A stretch of 62,000 nucleotides of DNA, from positions 242,501 to 304,500 of the forward strand of contig CAJNDS010002541.1 in the NCBI GenBank assembly GCA_905221605.1, in the 5' to 3' direction. The notes under the pieces are model-generated. The model saw only the letters and a list, made by a program, of their open reading frames with translations. It was not told the origin of the DNA and did not search any database. A program made the position numbers and the translations under genes. Below, piece after piece: positions 53,937 to 62,000 of this stretch. The DNA comes from Symbiodinium natans. Taxonomy: Eukaryota; Sar; Dinophyceae; Suessiales; Symbiodiniaceae. Positions within the stretch are counted from its first letter, which is position 1. Every line of letters starts with the position of its first letter.

Positions 53937-56900
53937 TGGGCCCTTGTGGGGGTGTTGGTGGATGTCATACGCGTCATCTCGACCACTGAGAGAGAAGGCA
54001 GCCCTACAGCGTGCGCGTTGACCCACCCCTCGCATTTTATTCGCCTTCGCAGCCGAAATCGAGACGCAACTCCCGGCACTCGCTTGTTTATACCTCACGG
54101 CTGCATACCTGGCCAGTGAATTTCGAGACAAGATGGAGAGTCTCAATTAATCTCAATTACAATCCCGCCGATTGGCATAGCTAGTAAGGTTAGCAAGGGG
54201 TTTGGGCTCGAAATGATTAGAGAGTCCCCTAGTTCATCCCGGTCAGCAGCAGAAGATGGCACAAGTCAAGAAACCTCACCTCAAAGACAAGAAGGCAAAA
54301 GAGAAGACAGATGCAAGGGATCAGTCAGATGATGACGTGGAGATCTTAAACAAAGCTCTTGAAGATCAGCAAGCAAATGATGAGAAGATGAAGGACAAAC
54401 CCGATGTCGAGATGGACTCGCATAAGACAATAAATCCGCGCAGAATATGGAGCAAAAGATCTACAACCTCATCGAAATCCTTGTATGAGATTGCTTCTAC
54501 ACCTCAGCGCGTAACAAAGGAGACGGACACTACCACAGAAGCCATAGAGAAGAAGAGTAAGAGAGAGGTTGACAAGGAGACGCGTGAGCTCATACAGCAA
54601 ATGAAGGACCTCAGCTTGCAGATGAAGCACGAGTTAGACCAATGGCGAGCTGCGGGAGCAACATCAACTGAACAGGTACAAGGACAGCAGAACAATATGC
54701 AAGCTCAGCTTGACAGGTTGACAGAGATTGCAAACAGACACGATGAAGAGATTGACGACCTCAGGGGCCTCTCAGACTTCACACATGAGATCGTTTTCGA
54801 GCGTGAGGCCAAGTACACCACCCTCAAGATGATAATCAAATCGTGGCCGCAGAATGCAACATATTACGACAGAGTCAGAGTTACTGATTGGCTGTTACAG
54901 CAAGCTCATGTACAACAGCAGACCAAGCAGGAGCATGGGTATTATACTTCTGGACGCAAGTTTGTTCTTTCGCCAGTTACCATTCTGACCTTTGAAGACC
55001 AGGATACGCATCATATGTTTGAGAAGTTTGCCTACACGAGCTTTTCTGCGAAGAAACCACTCTATTACTGGGATTCGTATGGCAATTACATGCAGCACTG
55101 GAAAGGTGGATGGCATAAGCTGGTCATCACCAACTATATGGGGAAAATCGACCAGACGATAAACCTCGCACTCATCACGGTCTTGCACATCTTGACTTCC
55201 AGTGAGCAGACAGGCTATGCGGGAAAGGACCAGCTCTCGCACAGACCATCGGACAAGCAGATCTTTGACCTGAACACAAAATCAGCAGTGGCCAAAGCAA
55301 CATATGATAAAGACCAAGGTGTACTTGCAATCGTTCTCCAGAAGAGCTTCGTTGAAGTCGTACGAACAAACTGGCATGAAGCGTGGCGAGTTGCACATCG
55401 AGATCACCCAAGATTTAGCGATTATAGCAGATTTCCATATGTTTGCACGTTTGCCGGTGCTAGAACCGAGGAAGGAACAAATGACGATGAACCCAAAAAT
55501 GAGTGACTAGATCGCGCATTTTCGGTTAAAAACATGAGGCAACAATGGAGGCAACAATCCCCCCCTTGCACAAGACAAGGGGTTGGCAACAACAGCTGCT
55601 GCACCGGAACAAACAATACAACACAACAGCAACCTGCACCTTCCAGACGGTGCCCCGGGACAATGCCCATCGGGCAGACGAAGCAGCCCCAGAGTTCTGT
55701 TCAAAATAAAACCAGAAATTATACTTCCAGCTATTGCTCTCGTAACTACCAAAGGCGACTCCATAGATCGTTATGGCGTTGGTTCAAACGAACAAAACTC
55801 TGGGGAAGAGCCAACAAGGCAGCACAGGAGCACCTCAAAAGTTCTAACTCTTCAAAGCGCAAAACATTCTCATCAGTACAGAAATGGAAAATTCAGCTTA
55901 AAAGTAAGAAATGGTTCCGTAACAATAAAGAAATGTTGAGAACAAGATTCAAAGACATTTGTAAATTTCATAGACAAAAATTGGCAAGAATTTCAACAGC
56001 TAGACCTTCACCGCAAGCTAAAAAGCTTGCAAACCGATGTTACATTCGAGCTGCGTGCTTAAACGTTCGTGGTTTAAACAAAAACACGAAGCGAGAGATA
56101 ATCCCAGACATTATGCGCCGCAACAAATATGATATCATGCTTTTGAGTGAAACAAATGTTAACTCAAGCAGTTGGGAAGCTTGGGATGGCTATTATTGCT
56201 TTTTTAGCTCGAGCATTGATCCTAAAGTTAGAGAGAAAGAAATGAAAAGAAAGGAAGAGAAAAAATCACAGGCAAGTAAGGATAGAACTACCACATACAC
56301 ACATTTTCGGAACGCCCCGGACTTCGAAAATGCTGGTGTTGCAATTGTTATCAAAGGTACGCTGGTAGATTCATTAAAAGACATTAAACAGATCAACGGT
56401 AGAATGATGAAAGCTACTTTCGCCGCTTCTGGCTCAGACATCTCTTTTTTTGCTATCTATGCACCACATAGCGCACATGCCGGTGAAGAAAAAGAAAACT
56501 TTTATGATTTATTATCAGATGAGATCCTGCAAACTAAGGGTACTTATTATGTAGGTGGTGATTTCAATGCCAGGTTGCACTATGTCCGCAATGTAGACAA
56601 AGACGTTTGCGGTCCACACATACTGGGAAGAGGAATGGCGTATTTGGATGGAATGAGCGAAACTACCAAAGAAAGCAGAGCGCTATTTTTAGGCTTTTGC
56701 AAAATTCATGCATTGAAAATAATGAACACACAATTCCGGAAACCGCCTGAAAAATTACTGACATACAAAGAAAAGTGTGCACAGCAAGAAGACAATTTGG
56801 ACATAGGACCCCCATACGATGCACACAAATATGCTCAATTAGATTATTGGTTAGCAGGAGACGCGTGGAGATCAACGATTAAAGATGCACAAAGCCGAAA

Positions 56901-59895
56901 GGACATTTTCTACGATTCTGACCATTTTGTGCTAGAGTGCCGGATCATGATCAAAGGACTATACCACAAAACACATAACAAAGAAAGAACTGTACGTTTT
57001 TACAAGCCCAATGTGGAAAGATGGAAAAATTACAACATGCATATTCAGCATGCAATAAAACGTGACTCACTTTGCTTACAATCATTTTCTGCACTGCTAC
57101 AAGAAGCAGCTGATAAACATTTAGAAAAAATCCCTCATGACAAGAAAAAATCATACATTAGTAGGGGGACTTGGGCAAAAATTGAGAAACGAAACCTAGG
57201 AAGAAGACACGGTATGACTTCTGCTGAACTAAAACAACTAAATAACGACATTGCAAAATCGGCTAACATGGATAAACAAGCCTCTCTGATGGAGAAGTTT
57301 AATGAAAACCCTATGGACCCAAACAAAAAAGGATTATGGAAAGCAGTTCGGAGTTTGAAGAGAAAGTTCACACCGCAATATGTTAAAATGAAAAACAAAC
57401 ATGGCAAACACGTTCCGTTGATCCTTCGCGCAGAAACTGTTGCAAGTTATTTGGAAGAAGAACATTGGAAAAATGATGCTAACGGACAGCCATGCAGGAC
57501 AAAAATTGTTGACAACAATTTTGCTGATGAGTCGCCTTTCGTTATTTCAGAATTGAACGACGCCTTACAAGCAGCAAAATGTCATAAACAACCTGGACCT
57601 GACGGGATCATCATAGAGCTCTTGAAGTGGCTCGATGCGCCAAATAGAGATACTCTACTTCTTTTAATCAATAGCTGGTGGTCTAACAAGACCGCACCCG
57701 AAGAACTATTCCTGGCGCGGGTCGCTCCAATCTTCAAGAAAGGAGATACAGATGTTGCTTCTAATTATAGGCCAATATCTCTATTAAATAGCGTCTACAA
57801 GGTGTATATGATGATGATCAGGACCAGAATGCAGAATTCGATCGAGCACCTTTTAACAAGGACGCAGTACGGTTTCCGACCGAGCAAGTCCACTTCACAT
57901 GCCATCTACCTTATCAGACGTATACAGGACTTTGCAGAGTCGAAAGCCGCTAAGCTAAGCATCGCATTACTAGACTGGGAGAAGGCTTTCGATAAGATTC
58001 AACATGATAAGCTATTGGTTGCTTTATCTAGACTTGGTTTCAGCCAGCATTACATAGATGTTATTGCGGATTGTTATCGAAAGCCGACATTCTATGTGAA
58101 GGACGATTTCGCTACTTCAACAATAAAAGAGCAAAGAAGCGGCATACGACAAGGATGCCCGTTGAGCCCTTTCTTGTTCACATTGGTTATGTCGTGCATT
58201 GATTCTGATATTCAATCCTCCATCACGGGTCACGTAGCCAATAATAGAGTTCCGGGTCTGGATTTTGACATGGTTTACTATGCTGATGACACGATTGTGT
58301 TTTCCCAGAGCAACAGAGGTCTCAACGAACTTTTGTGTCTCACCGAGAGGATTTCACAACAATACGGACTCCATTTGAACAGAGACAAGTGCGTCGCAAT
58401 ACCCATGAATAATGATGGTTCCATTCATTTTCAAGATGGCACACCCTTAGCCACAGAATACGAAGCTACGTATCTTGGCAATGAAATTAACAGGGAGGTC
58501 AATATTCGTCATGAAATCCCGAACAAGCTACAAGAGGTAAGACGCACTTGGATCAAATTAACCCCTTATTGGAAAGCAACCCATGCTAGCAAGAGGTGGA
58601 AACTAATAGTATATGATGCCATTATCCGCAGCAAACTACTCTACGGGCTAGAAACTATTCACTTAACCACTGCTATGGCAAAGAAGCTCAATGCGTTCCA
58701 AATGAGGGGCATTCGCAAGATTTTAAACAAAGCTCACACCTATATAGACCGTACAAATACTAATGCAAAGCTTCTGGAAGAAGCAAGTATGATAGCATTT
58801 CCAAGCCGGGACGACCAACGAAAGATACTACTATTTAGTGAGGATTCTGATCCTTTAAGACAGGTATCGTTTATGCCCAGCAGTGCCACTAGAATCGAGT
58901 ATGGCAAAAAGCGAGTTGGGAAGCCCCGGCAAACTTGGATACACCATGCAAAGAAGTTTGTGTGGGAAGAGACGCTTGGCAGAATATCTTATGAAGAAAC
59001 CCCGGTACAAGATAATCTCATCTATAATGCAGGTTTGCAAAGACAGTTCTAAAGCGTCTGCAGAGGGTAAGCCTCCTTTTTGCTGCGCCAACGCCGTGTC
59101 TTGAAGTTGACGTGCAGTCGATTCACGGTATGGCTTCGGAGTAAGGTTAGCAAAGCGCAGTAAAACCCTCACGTGCCCAAGCCTCCGCGCCCTCCCGTTG
59201 TGATGCTGTTGCTTGCCCAGCTTTCCCAGGAAGAGCCCATGACGCAGTTTGAGTTCCAGAAGCTTCTCGTGGAGCCCGAGATTGCAATGATCCTGTCAGG
59301 CCCGAGCTGATCCCGATGTCTACTCGCGGCTGCGGCAGATTGCGTCTCTTTGCGGTTCCTTGCGTTCGCTTGTTTTTTTGGTAGGGGAGGGTGTTGGATG
59401 TTATCGCGCTGGTCGACAACCTGGACATGATCTACGAGGCCAAGTCCAAGTGATCGCATGTGTGTTGCCAATTGAGTTTTGCTGGTCGGCCTCGAGATTT
59501 CAAAAAACGATTCTGCACTTGAAGGGCCTCCCCAAGAATGACAGGGATGGTCTTGACTTCACCGCCGCCCTCGAGTTCTTGCTCAACATGCGAGGTGGCA
59601 ATGCTGCCACTGCTCCCTATCTGCCGTTGTGGGCATGCGTTTGAAGGAAGCTTCTGTTACATCCGTTTCGGAATCGGGTGAGTCAACTCGCAAGGGCTTT
59701 CTGTCACCATGGGGGGTTCACAGATGTTTGCCGCCATAGAAGTGCAGGGCGAGAGACTCGGTCTCCTCTCTGGCCACTCTTTTGTCGCCCTTGTTTTGGG
59801 TCTTTGCTGTCAGCCTGCACTTGCCCAGCTCTCTCTGAGGTGAAAGATGTCAAGGAGCAACTCCGCCTCACCAAGTCCTTGGTGAAGTCCATGCA
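53937..59895 (+). CDS. Voltage-gated cation channel-like gene, C-terminal exons
   Basis: Exon candidates: about 53937-54003 (ALVGVLVDVIRVISTTERE, resembling the end of the last pore helix S6 and the following linker in dinoflagellate Na+/Ca2+-channel-like proteins); 59230-59299 (EEPMTQFEFQKLLVEPEIA, resembling the EF-hand-like cytoplasmic region); about 59391-59455 (VLDVIALVDNLDMIYEAK); 59525-59611 (GLPKNDRDGLDFTAALEF then LLNMRGGNAAT); 59840-59895 (VKDVKEQLRLTKSLVKSMQ). The last two join in phase 0 with a GC donor at 59612. The first two are separated by the LINE, so the retroelement sits in an intron in the same orientation. The pore and voltage-sensor exons were not found, and possible further exons lie near 60000-60180. 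Such channels sit in the plasma membrane; ion selectivity cannot be judged. Confidence 0.6.
54183..54196. repeat. LINE target-site duplication, left copy
   Basis: The 14 bases agtaaggttagcaa recur at 59140-59153 and bracket the two LINE ORFs tightly (60 bp before ORF1, 87 bp after ORF2). Confidence 0.85.
54256..55506 (+). CDS. LINE ORF1 protein, coiled-coil
   Basis: The protein has 416 residues and starts at ATG 54256. Residues 1-50 are Lys/Asp-rich. Residues about 90-180 form a predicted coiled coil (KETRELIQQMKDLSLQMK, NMQAQLDRLTEIANRHDEE). This is followed by a compact C-terminal domain of unknown family (YTTLKMIIKSWP, YTSGRKFVLSPVTILTFED, WKGGWHKLVITNYMG). The design matches LINE ORF1 proteins that trimerise through a coiled coil and bind RNA, although I see no zinc knuckle or clear RRM. 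The element's two frames are adjacent, 27 bp apart. Confidence 0.75.
   Translation: MAQVKKPHLKDKKAKEKTDARDQSDDDVEILNKALEDQQANDEKMKDKPDVEMDSHKTINPRRIWSKRSTTSSKSLYEIASTPQRVTKETDTTTEAIEKKSKREVDKETRELIQQMKDLSLQMKHELDQWRAAGATSTEQVQGQQNNMQAQLDRLTEIANRHDEEIDDLRGLSDFTHEIVFEREAKYTTLKMIIKSWPQNATYYDRVRVTDWLLQQAHVQQQTKQEHGYYTSGRKFVLSPVTILTFEDQDTHHMFEKFAYTSFSAKKPLYYWDSYGNYMQHWKGGWHKLVITNYMGKIDQTINLALITVLHILTSSEQTGYAGKDQLSHRPSDKQIFDLNTKSAVAKATYDKDQGVLAIVLQKSFVEVVRTNWHEAWRVAHRDHPRFSDYSRFPYVCTFAGARTEEGTNDDEPKNE
55534..59052 (+). CDS. LINE ORF2: APE endonuclease and reverse transcriptase
   Basis: The protein has 1172 residues and starts at ATG 55534. Residues 1-165 are basic and low in known motifs. The apurinic-type endonuclease follows: AACLNVRGLNKN (catalytic Asn), MLLSETN (Glu, about 205), YYVGGDFNAR (about 342) and YDSDHFVLE (Asp-His, about 461). 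The RT domain has VAPIFKKGD, NYRPISLL, LTRTQYGFRPSKST, LLDWEKAFDKIQHD (Asp, about 814), GIRQGCPLSPFLF (about 873) and YYADDTIVF (Asp pair, about 916). A C-terminal segment ends KRVGKPRQTWIHHAKKF. There is no RNase H domain. The enzyme nicks DNA and primes reverse transcription at the target. All catalytic motifs look intact. Confidence 0.95.
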   Translation: MRQQWRQQSPPCTRQGVGNNSCCTGTNNTTQQQPAPSRRCPGTMPIGQTKQPQSSVQNKTRNYTSSYCSRNYQRRLHRSLWRWFKRTKLWGRANKAAQEHLKSSNSSKRKTFSSVQKWKIQLKSKKWFRNNKEMLRTRFKDICKFHRQKLARISTARPSPQAKKLANRCYIRAACLNVRGLNKNTKREIIPDIMRRNKYDIMLLSETNVNSSSWEAWDGYYCFFSSSIDPKVREKEMKRKEEKKSQASKDRTTTYTHFRNAPDFENAGVAIVIKGTLVDSLKDIKQINGRMMKATFAASGSDISFFAIYAPHSAHAGEEKENFYDLLSDEILQTKGTYYVGGDFNARLHYVRNVDKDVCGPHILGRGMAYLDGMSETTKESRALFLGFCKIHALKIMNTQFRKPPEKLLTYKEKCAQQEDNLDIGPPYDAHKYAQLDYWLAGDAWRSTIKDAQSRKDIFYDSDHFVLECRIMIKGLYHKTHNKERTVRFYKPNVERWKNYNMHIQHAIKRDSLCLQSFSALLQEAADKHLEKIPHDKKKSYISRGTWAKIEKRNLGRRHGMTSAELKQLNNDIAKSANMDKQASLMEKFNENPMDPNKKGLWKAVRSLKRKFTPQYVKMKNKHGKHVPLILRAETVASYLEEEHWKNDANGQPCRTKIVDNNFADESPFVISELNDALQAAKCHKQPGPDGIIIELLKWLDAPNRDTLLLLINSWWSNKTAPEELFLARVAPIFKKGDTDVASNYRPISLLNSVYKVYMMMIRTRMQNSIEHLLTRTQYGFRPSKSTSHAIYLIRRIQDFAESKAAKLSIALLDWEKAFDKIQHDKLLVALSRLGFSQHYIDVIADCYRKPTFYVKDDFATSTIKEQRSGIRQGCPLSPFLFTLVMSCIDSDIQSSITGHVANNRVPGLDFDMVYYADDTIVFSQSNRGLNELLCLTERISQQYGLHLNRDKCVAIPMNNDGSIHFQDGTPLATEYEATYLGNEINREVNIRHEIPNKLQEVRRTWIKLTPYWKATHASKRWKLIVYDAIIRSKLLYGLETIHLTTAMAKKLNAFQMRGIRKILNKAHTYIDRTNTNAKLLEEASMIAFPSRDDQRKILLFSEDSDPLRQVSFMPSSATRIEYGKKRVGKPRQTWIHHAKKFVWEETLGRISYEETPVQDNLIYNAGLQRQF
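59140..59153. repeat. LINE target-site duplication, right copy
   Basis: The 14 bases agtaaggttagcaa equal those at 54183-54196. Confidence 0.85.
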
Positions 59896-60600
59896 GTGGC
59901 AACTTCGGCGCACTTCGGGTTGGCTTTGAATTTGACGGCCATGCCTGCTAAGCATCTCATGTTCCTTCATGTTCCCTCGTTTTCCTTTCCTCGCCCGAGG
60001 ATGCTGATGGAGAAAATGAGCACCGAGTTGCTTCCTCGGATCGTGTGAAGCGGGGGATGCGCCACGCCGCCACGCTGGGCGTTCCTGCCTGCGCCGCCCT
60101 GCCTGCGACGCTCCGAGGTTTGCCAACATCTTGGCTCGGGAGGGCGATGACGACGGAGAGTATGAGGAGGCGCTTCACACGAATTGCACATTGCACACCT
60201 TCATCCCGCGTTCCATGGCCGACATGTTCCTCTGTTGTTCATGAAAAGGTACAGCAGGGCAGTTCTGTCAGGGTGGACTTTTTTAGTTTAGCGTCAGTGT
60301 TGCAGGAGTCCCTCATTTCCAAATCCGTCCGAGAGTGAGCATGGCCTCGGTGCCTGGACGACGGAGCTCTCCTAAACTGTAGGGCCCACCATGGCCCAGT
60401 GGTCATTCGTACTTGGTTGCTTCGCTGCATGGCCACTGGCCGGTCTCCATTTCCGTTGAGAGCATAGAAACCCCCAAAGACCTAAGCCCTCTGAAGCAAA
60501 CCCGAGAGGCCCCCGTCTACCGTGGGAGTTTGATCCCGCGTCGCCCTCCTCCTCCGGCGCTTCCGCCGAGTGTGGGGTCCATCTGGGTCAGCGCGTGCGG

Positions 60601-60643
60601 TTTAGGGTTTAGGGCCGGGGTGTTTAGGGTTTAGGGTTTAGGC
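60601..60643. repeat. Interstitial telomere repeats (TTTAGGG)
   Basis: Four exact TTTAGGG heptamers (60601, 60608, 60623, 60630) and one variant lie within 43 bp. This is the plant-type telomere unit also used by dinoflagellates. Confidence 0.85.
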
Positions 60644-60697
60644 TTCGAGGGCCTCCAGGGTCTTTGAGGGCTTCATAGGCTTGCTACAGCCCGATAG

Positions 60698-60737
60698 TTT
60701 TTTTTTTTTTTTTTTTTTGGGGGGGGGGGGGGGGGGG
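60698..60737. repeat. T(21)G(19) homopolymer junction
   Basis: A run of 21 T is followed directly by a run of 19 G. The exact lengths are subject to sequencing error. Confidence 0.85.
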
Positions 60738-61208
60738 TGGTAAGCGTGATGAGGTTGATGTAGGGGGCGATATGGGTGTTTAATTTTGTTGGGTTTGTAG
60801 GGCTTCGTTGCAGAGTTCATTTCGTTCAGGGGCTTATGGGGTGAGTGTGTGTAGGGTTACAGAGGATCGGCGGGCTTATATAAGGTTTCAACATGGAAGG
60901 GCTTACTTCATGGAAGGACTTCTATGGGGTTTCTATCAGGCTTACTGGGTCGCGAGGATTTATCGGGTTTTTGAACAGTTTCTCTTCAGTGTAATTACAG
61001 GGCTCAGGGCCTCTCAGCTGCCACATCAGCTTGTTGCGTTGCTCAGGGTGTACCAAAGAACAAGTGCTCCCTTCTCAAGGAGAAGACCTGAACTGATGAG
61101 ATTGTTCGCAAGCCACACATTGGAAATTCCAACATATGTTTTCCCCACCCTTGGGGTCTTGGGGTTGTTTGATGTTATATTTAACTCTTCTCCTCGCCCG
61201 GTCTACTC

Positions 61209-61330
61209 GCCCAACCCCAGAGTGTTCCTGAAATGCCCAACTCCAGAGTGTCCCCGAGTGCCCAACCCCAAAAATTCCCCAGAGTGTCCCTGGAGTGCCC
61301 AACCCCAGAGAGTCCGCAGAGTTAGCGCAC
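61209..61330. repeat. Minisatellite of gcccaaccccagagtgtcc units
   Basis: Units beginning gcccaacYcc start at 61209, 61235, 61260 and 61297, so the period is 25-37 bp. The third unit carries an insertion of about 12 bp. Confidence 0.75.
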
Positions 61331-62000
61331 AAATTCCTTGCCTAGTAGGTGGGGATTCTCGAAGTAAAAGAATTTCGCAGCTTGCTTGCGTTTGGATTGT
61401 GTTTGTTTGCGTTTGGGTTCTGTTTGTTGTGTGTGCTTTGTTTGCTTTTTTGCGTTTGGGGATGGAGGCGGGCCCGAGGTTGCAAGAAAGCTGCAACACA
61501 ATGCGTTTTGTGTTTATGTGTGTGTGTGTGTGCGCGTTTTTTTTTTGCGCACTTGACGCAAACCACGCAAACAAAGCTCAAGCTCAGATTGCCCAGAAGT
61601 TCCAAACACTAAGCCCTGGCACAAAAAATGCAATACAAGTGGTATAGGTTTAAGTCGACCCTGCCGGGGTGAAGTCGTGCCCAACCCATGTGCCGCAGGG
61701 TTTGGGCTTACTTTCCCATATCCCCAAGATATCTTATATTTCATCAGGCCCAGAGTTTTGCGGTCTTATAGTACTGTGCACATGGTTTTGGAACATTTCC
61801 GGATAGTTGTTTGTGGCGTAACCCCGAAGCTTCCGATGCATGAAACCATTGCCAGCATTCCCCGCAAGGCGGAAGTTGTCATCCCAGTGTGCCCCTCGGG
61901 GAACGCTGTAAAAACCGCGATACCATGTCACATGGGCTATGTTCTCAGATGGCTTGTGTGGGGCGTGCAATTAGGGAAAGACGACAAACCATGAAGCAGA

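Larger units (their letters stand above)
54197..59139 (+). mobile_element. Full-length non-LTR retrotransposon (LINE)
   Basis: The element is 4.9 kb long and bounded by a perfect 14-bp target duplication. It has a 59-bp 5' leader, ORF1, a 27-bp spacer, ORF2 and an 87-bp 3' tail. There is no poly(A) or simple-repeat tail before the right duplication, which is unusual. Both ORFs are fully open, so the copy may be young. ORF2 is visibly more AT-rich than the surrounding DNA and the copia element. Confidence 0.92.
59896..62000. other. Mostly non-coding end of the window
   Basis: Possible further channel exons occur near 60000-60050 (EDADGENEHRVASSDRVK) and 60138-60180 (AREGDDDGEYEEALHT). They are acidic and in the same direction but not joined. 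From about 60590 the sequence becomes telomere-like and repeat-rich. The long + frame at 60808-61647 runs through telomere-derived and minisatellite DNA and is not credible as a gene. Confidence 0.4.

Noticed and set aside
60808-61647. 279-residue + strand ORF
   Set aside because: It spans telomere-derived sequence, a minisatellite and T/G-rich DNA. It shows no domain, and its composition follows the repeats.

Overview
This is nuclear DNA of a eukaryote, and the features point to a dinoflagellate, most likely of the Symbiodiniaceae. Several genes are cut into short exons whose introns start with GC, GA or GT and carry AG|G at both ends. Degenerate TTTAGGG-type telomere-like arrays recur. The LTR of a Ty1/copia element contains a near-copy of the dinoflagellate spliced leader. 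Microsatellites, minisatellites and G/C homopolymers are abundant. I see no bacterial operons, rRNA, tRNA or CRISPR arrays. Any genus-level name is inference.

Layout. 0-8 kb: gene-poor, with a decayed ZZ-finger/Cys-rich-repeat gene at 3.9-4.8 kb. 8-11.6 kb: two inverted copies of a palindromic foldback-like repeat, then telomere-like degenerate repeats. 11.6-21.1 kb: a complete Ty1/copia element with 246-bp LTRs that are identical base for base, a 5-bp target duplication, a HAD-like ORF, coiled-coil and Gag segments, protease, integrase, RT and RNase H, but with many frameshifts. 21.1-22.3 kb: more telomere-like DNA and a 123-bp tandem array built from perfect palindromes. 23.4-24.8 kb: coiled-coil exons followed by four copies of a Lys-rich exon. 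26.9-32.4 kb: a multi-exon PP2C protein phosphatase gene with an intronic microsatellite block. 37.9-39.7 kb: a three-exon class V PLP aminotransferase-like gene. 43-46 kb: a 49-bp minisatellite and a 442-bp direct duplication. 46.9-47.9 kb: telomere-like array. 51.7-52.3 kb: a PPPDE-type (DeSI-like) cysteine peptidase gene. 53.9-59.9 kb: exons of what looks like a voltage-gated cation channel C-terminus, with a full-length two-ORF LINE (14-bp target duplication, both ORFs open) lodged in one intron. 60-62 kb: short telomere repeats and a minisatellite.

The recognisable host genes (phosphatase, PLP enzyme, peptidase, channel) are all on the + strand. That fits the unidirectional gene arrangement usual in dinoflagellates, and I see no shared pathway. 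The two retroelements are also on the + strand.

The most novel signal is in the copia element. At least thirteen short hairpins, all with the same GCAA loop and all in the same orientation, sit in the LTRs and across the internal region. Their stems co-vary (GGCG/CGCC, AGCG/CGCT, GGCA/TGCC, ATGCG/CGCAT), and they fall in all three codon phases. This pattern suggests a structure carried by the element RNA rather than by its protein.
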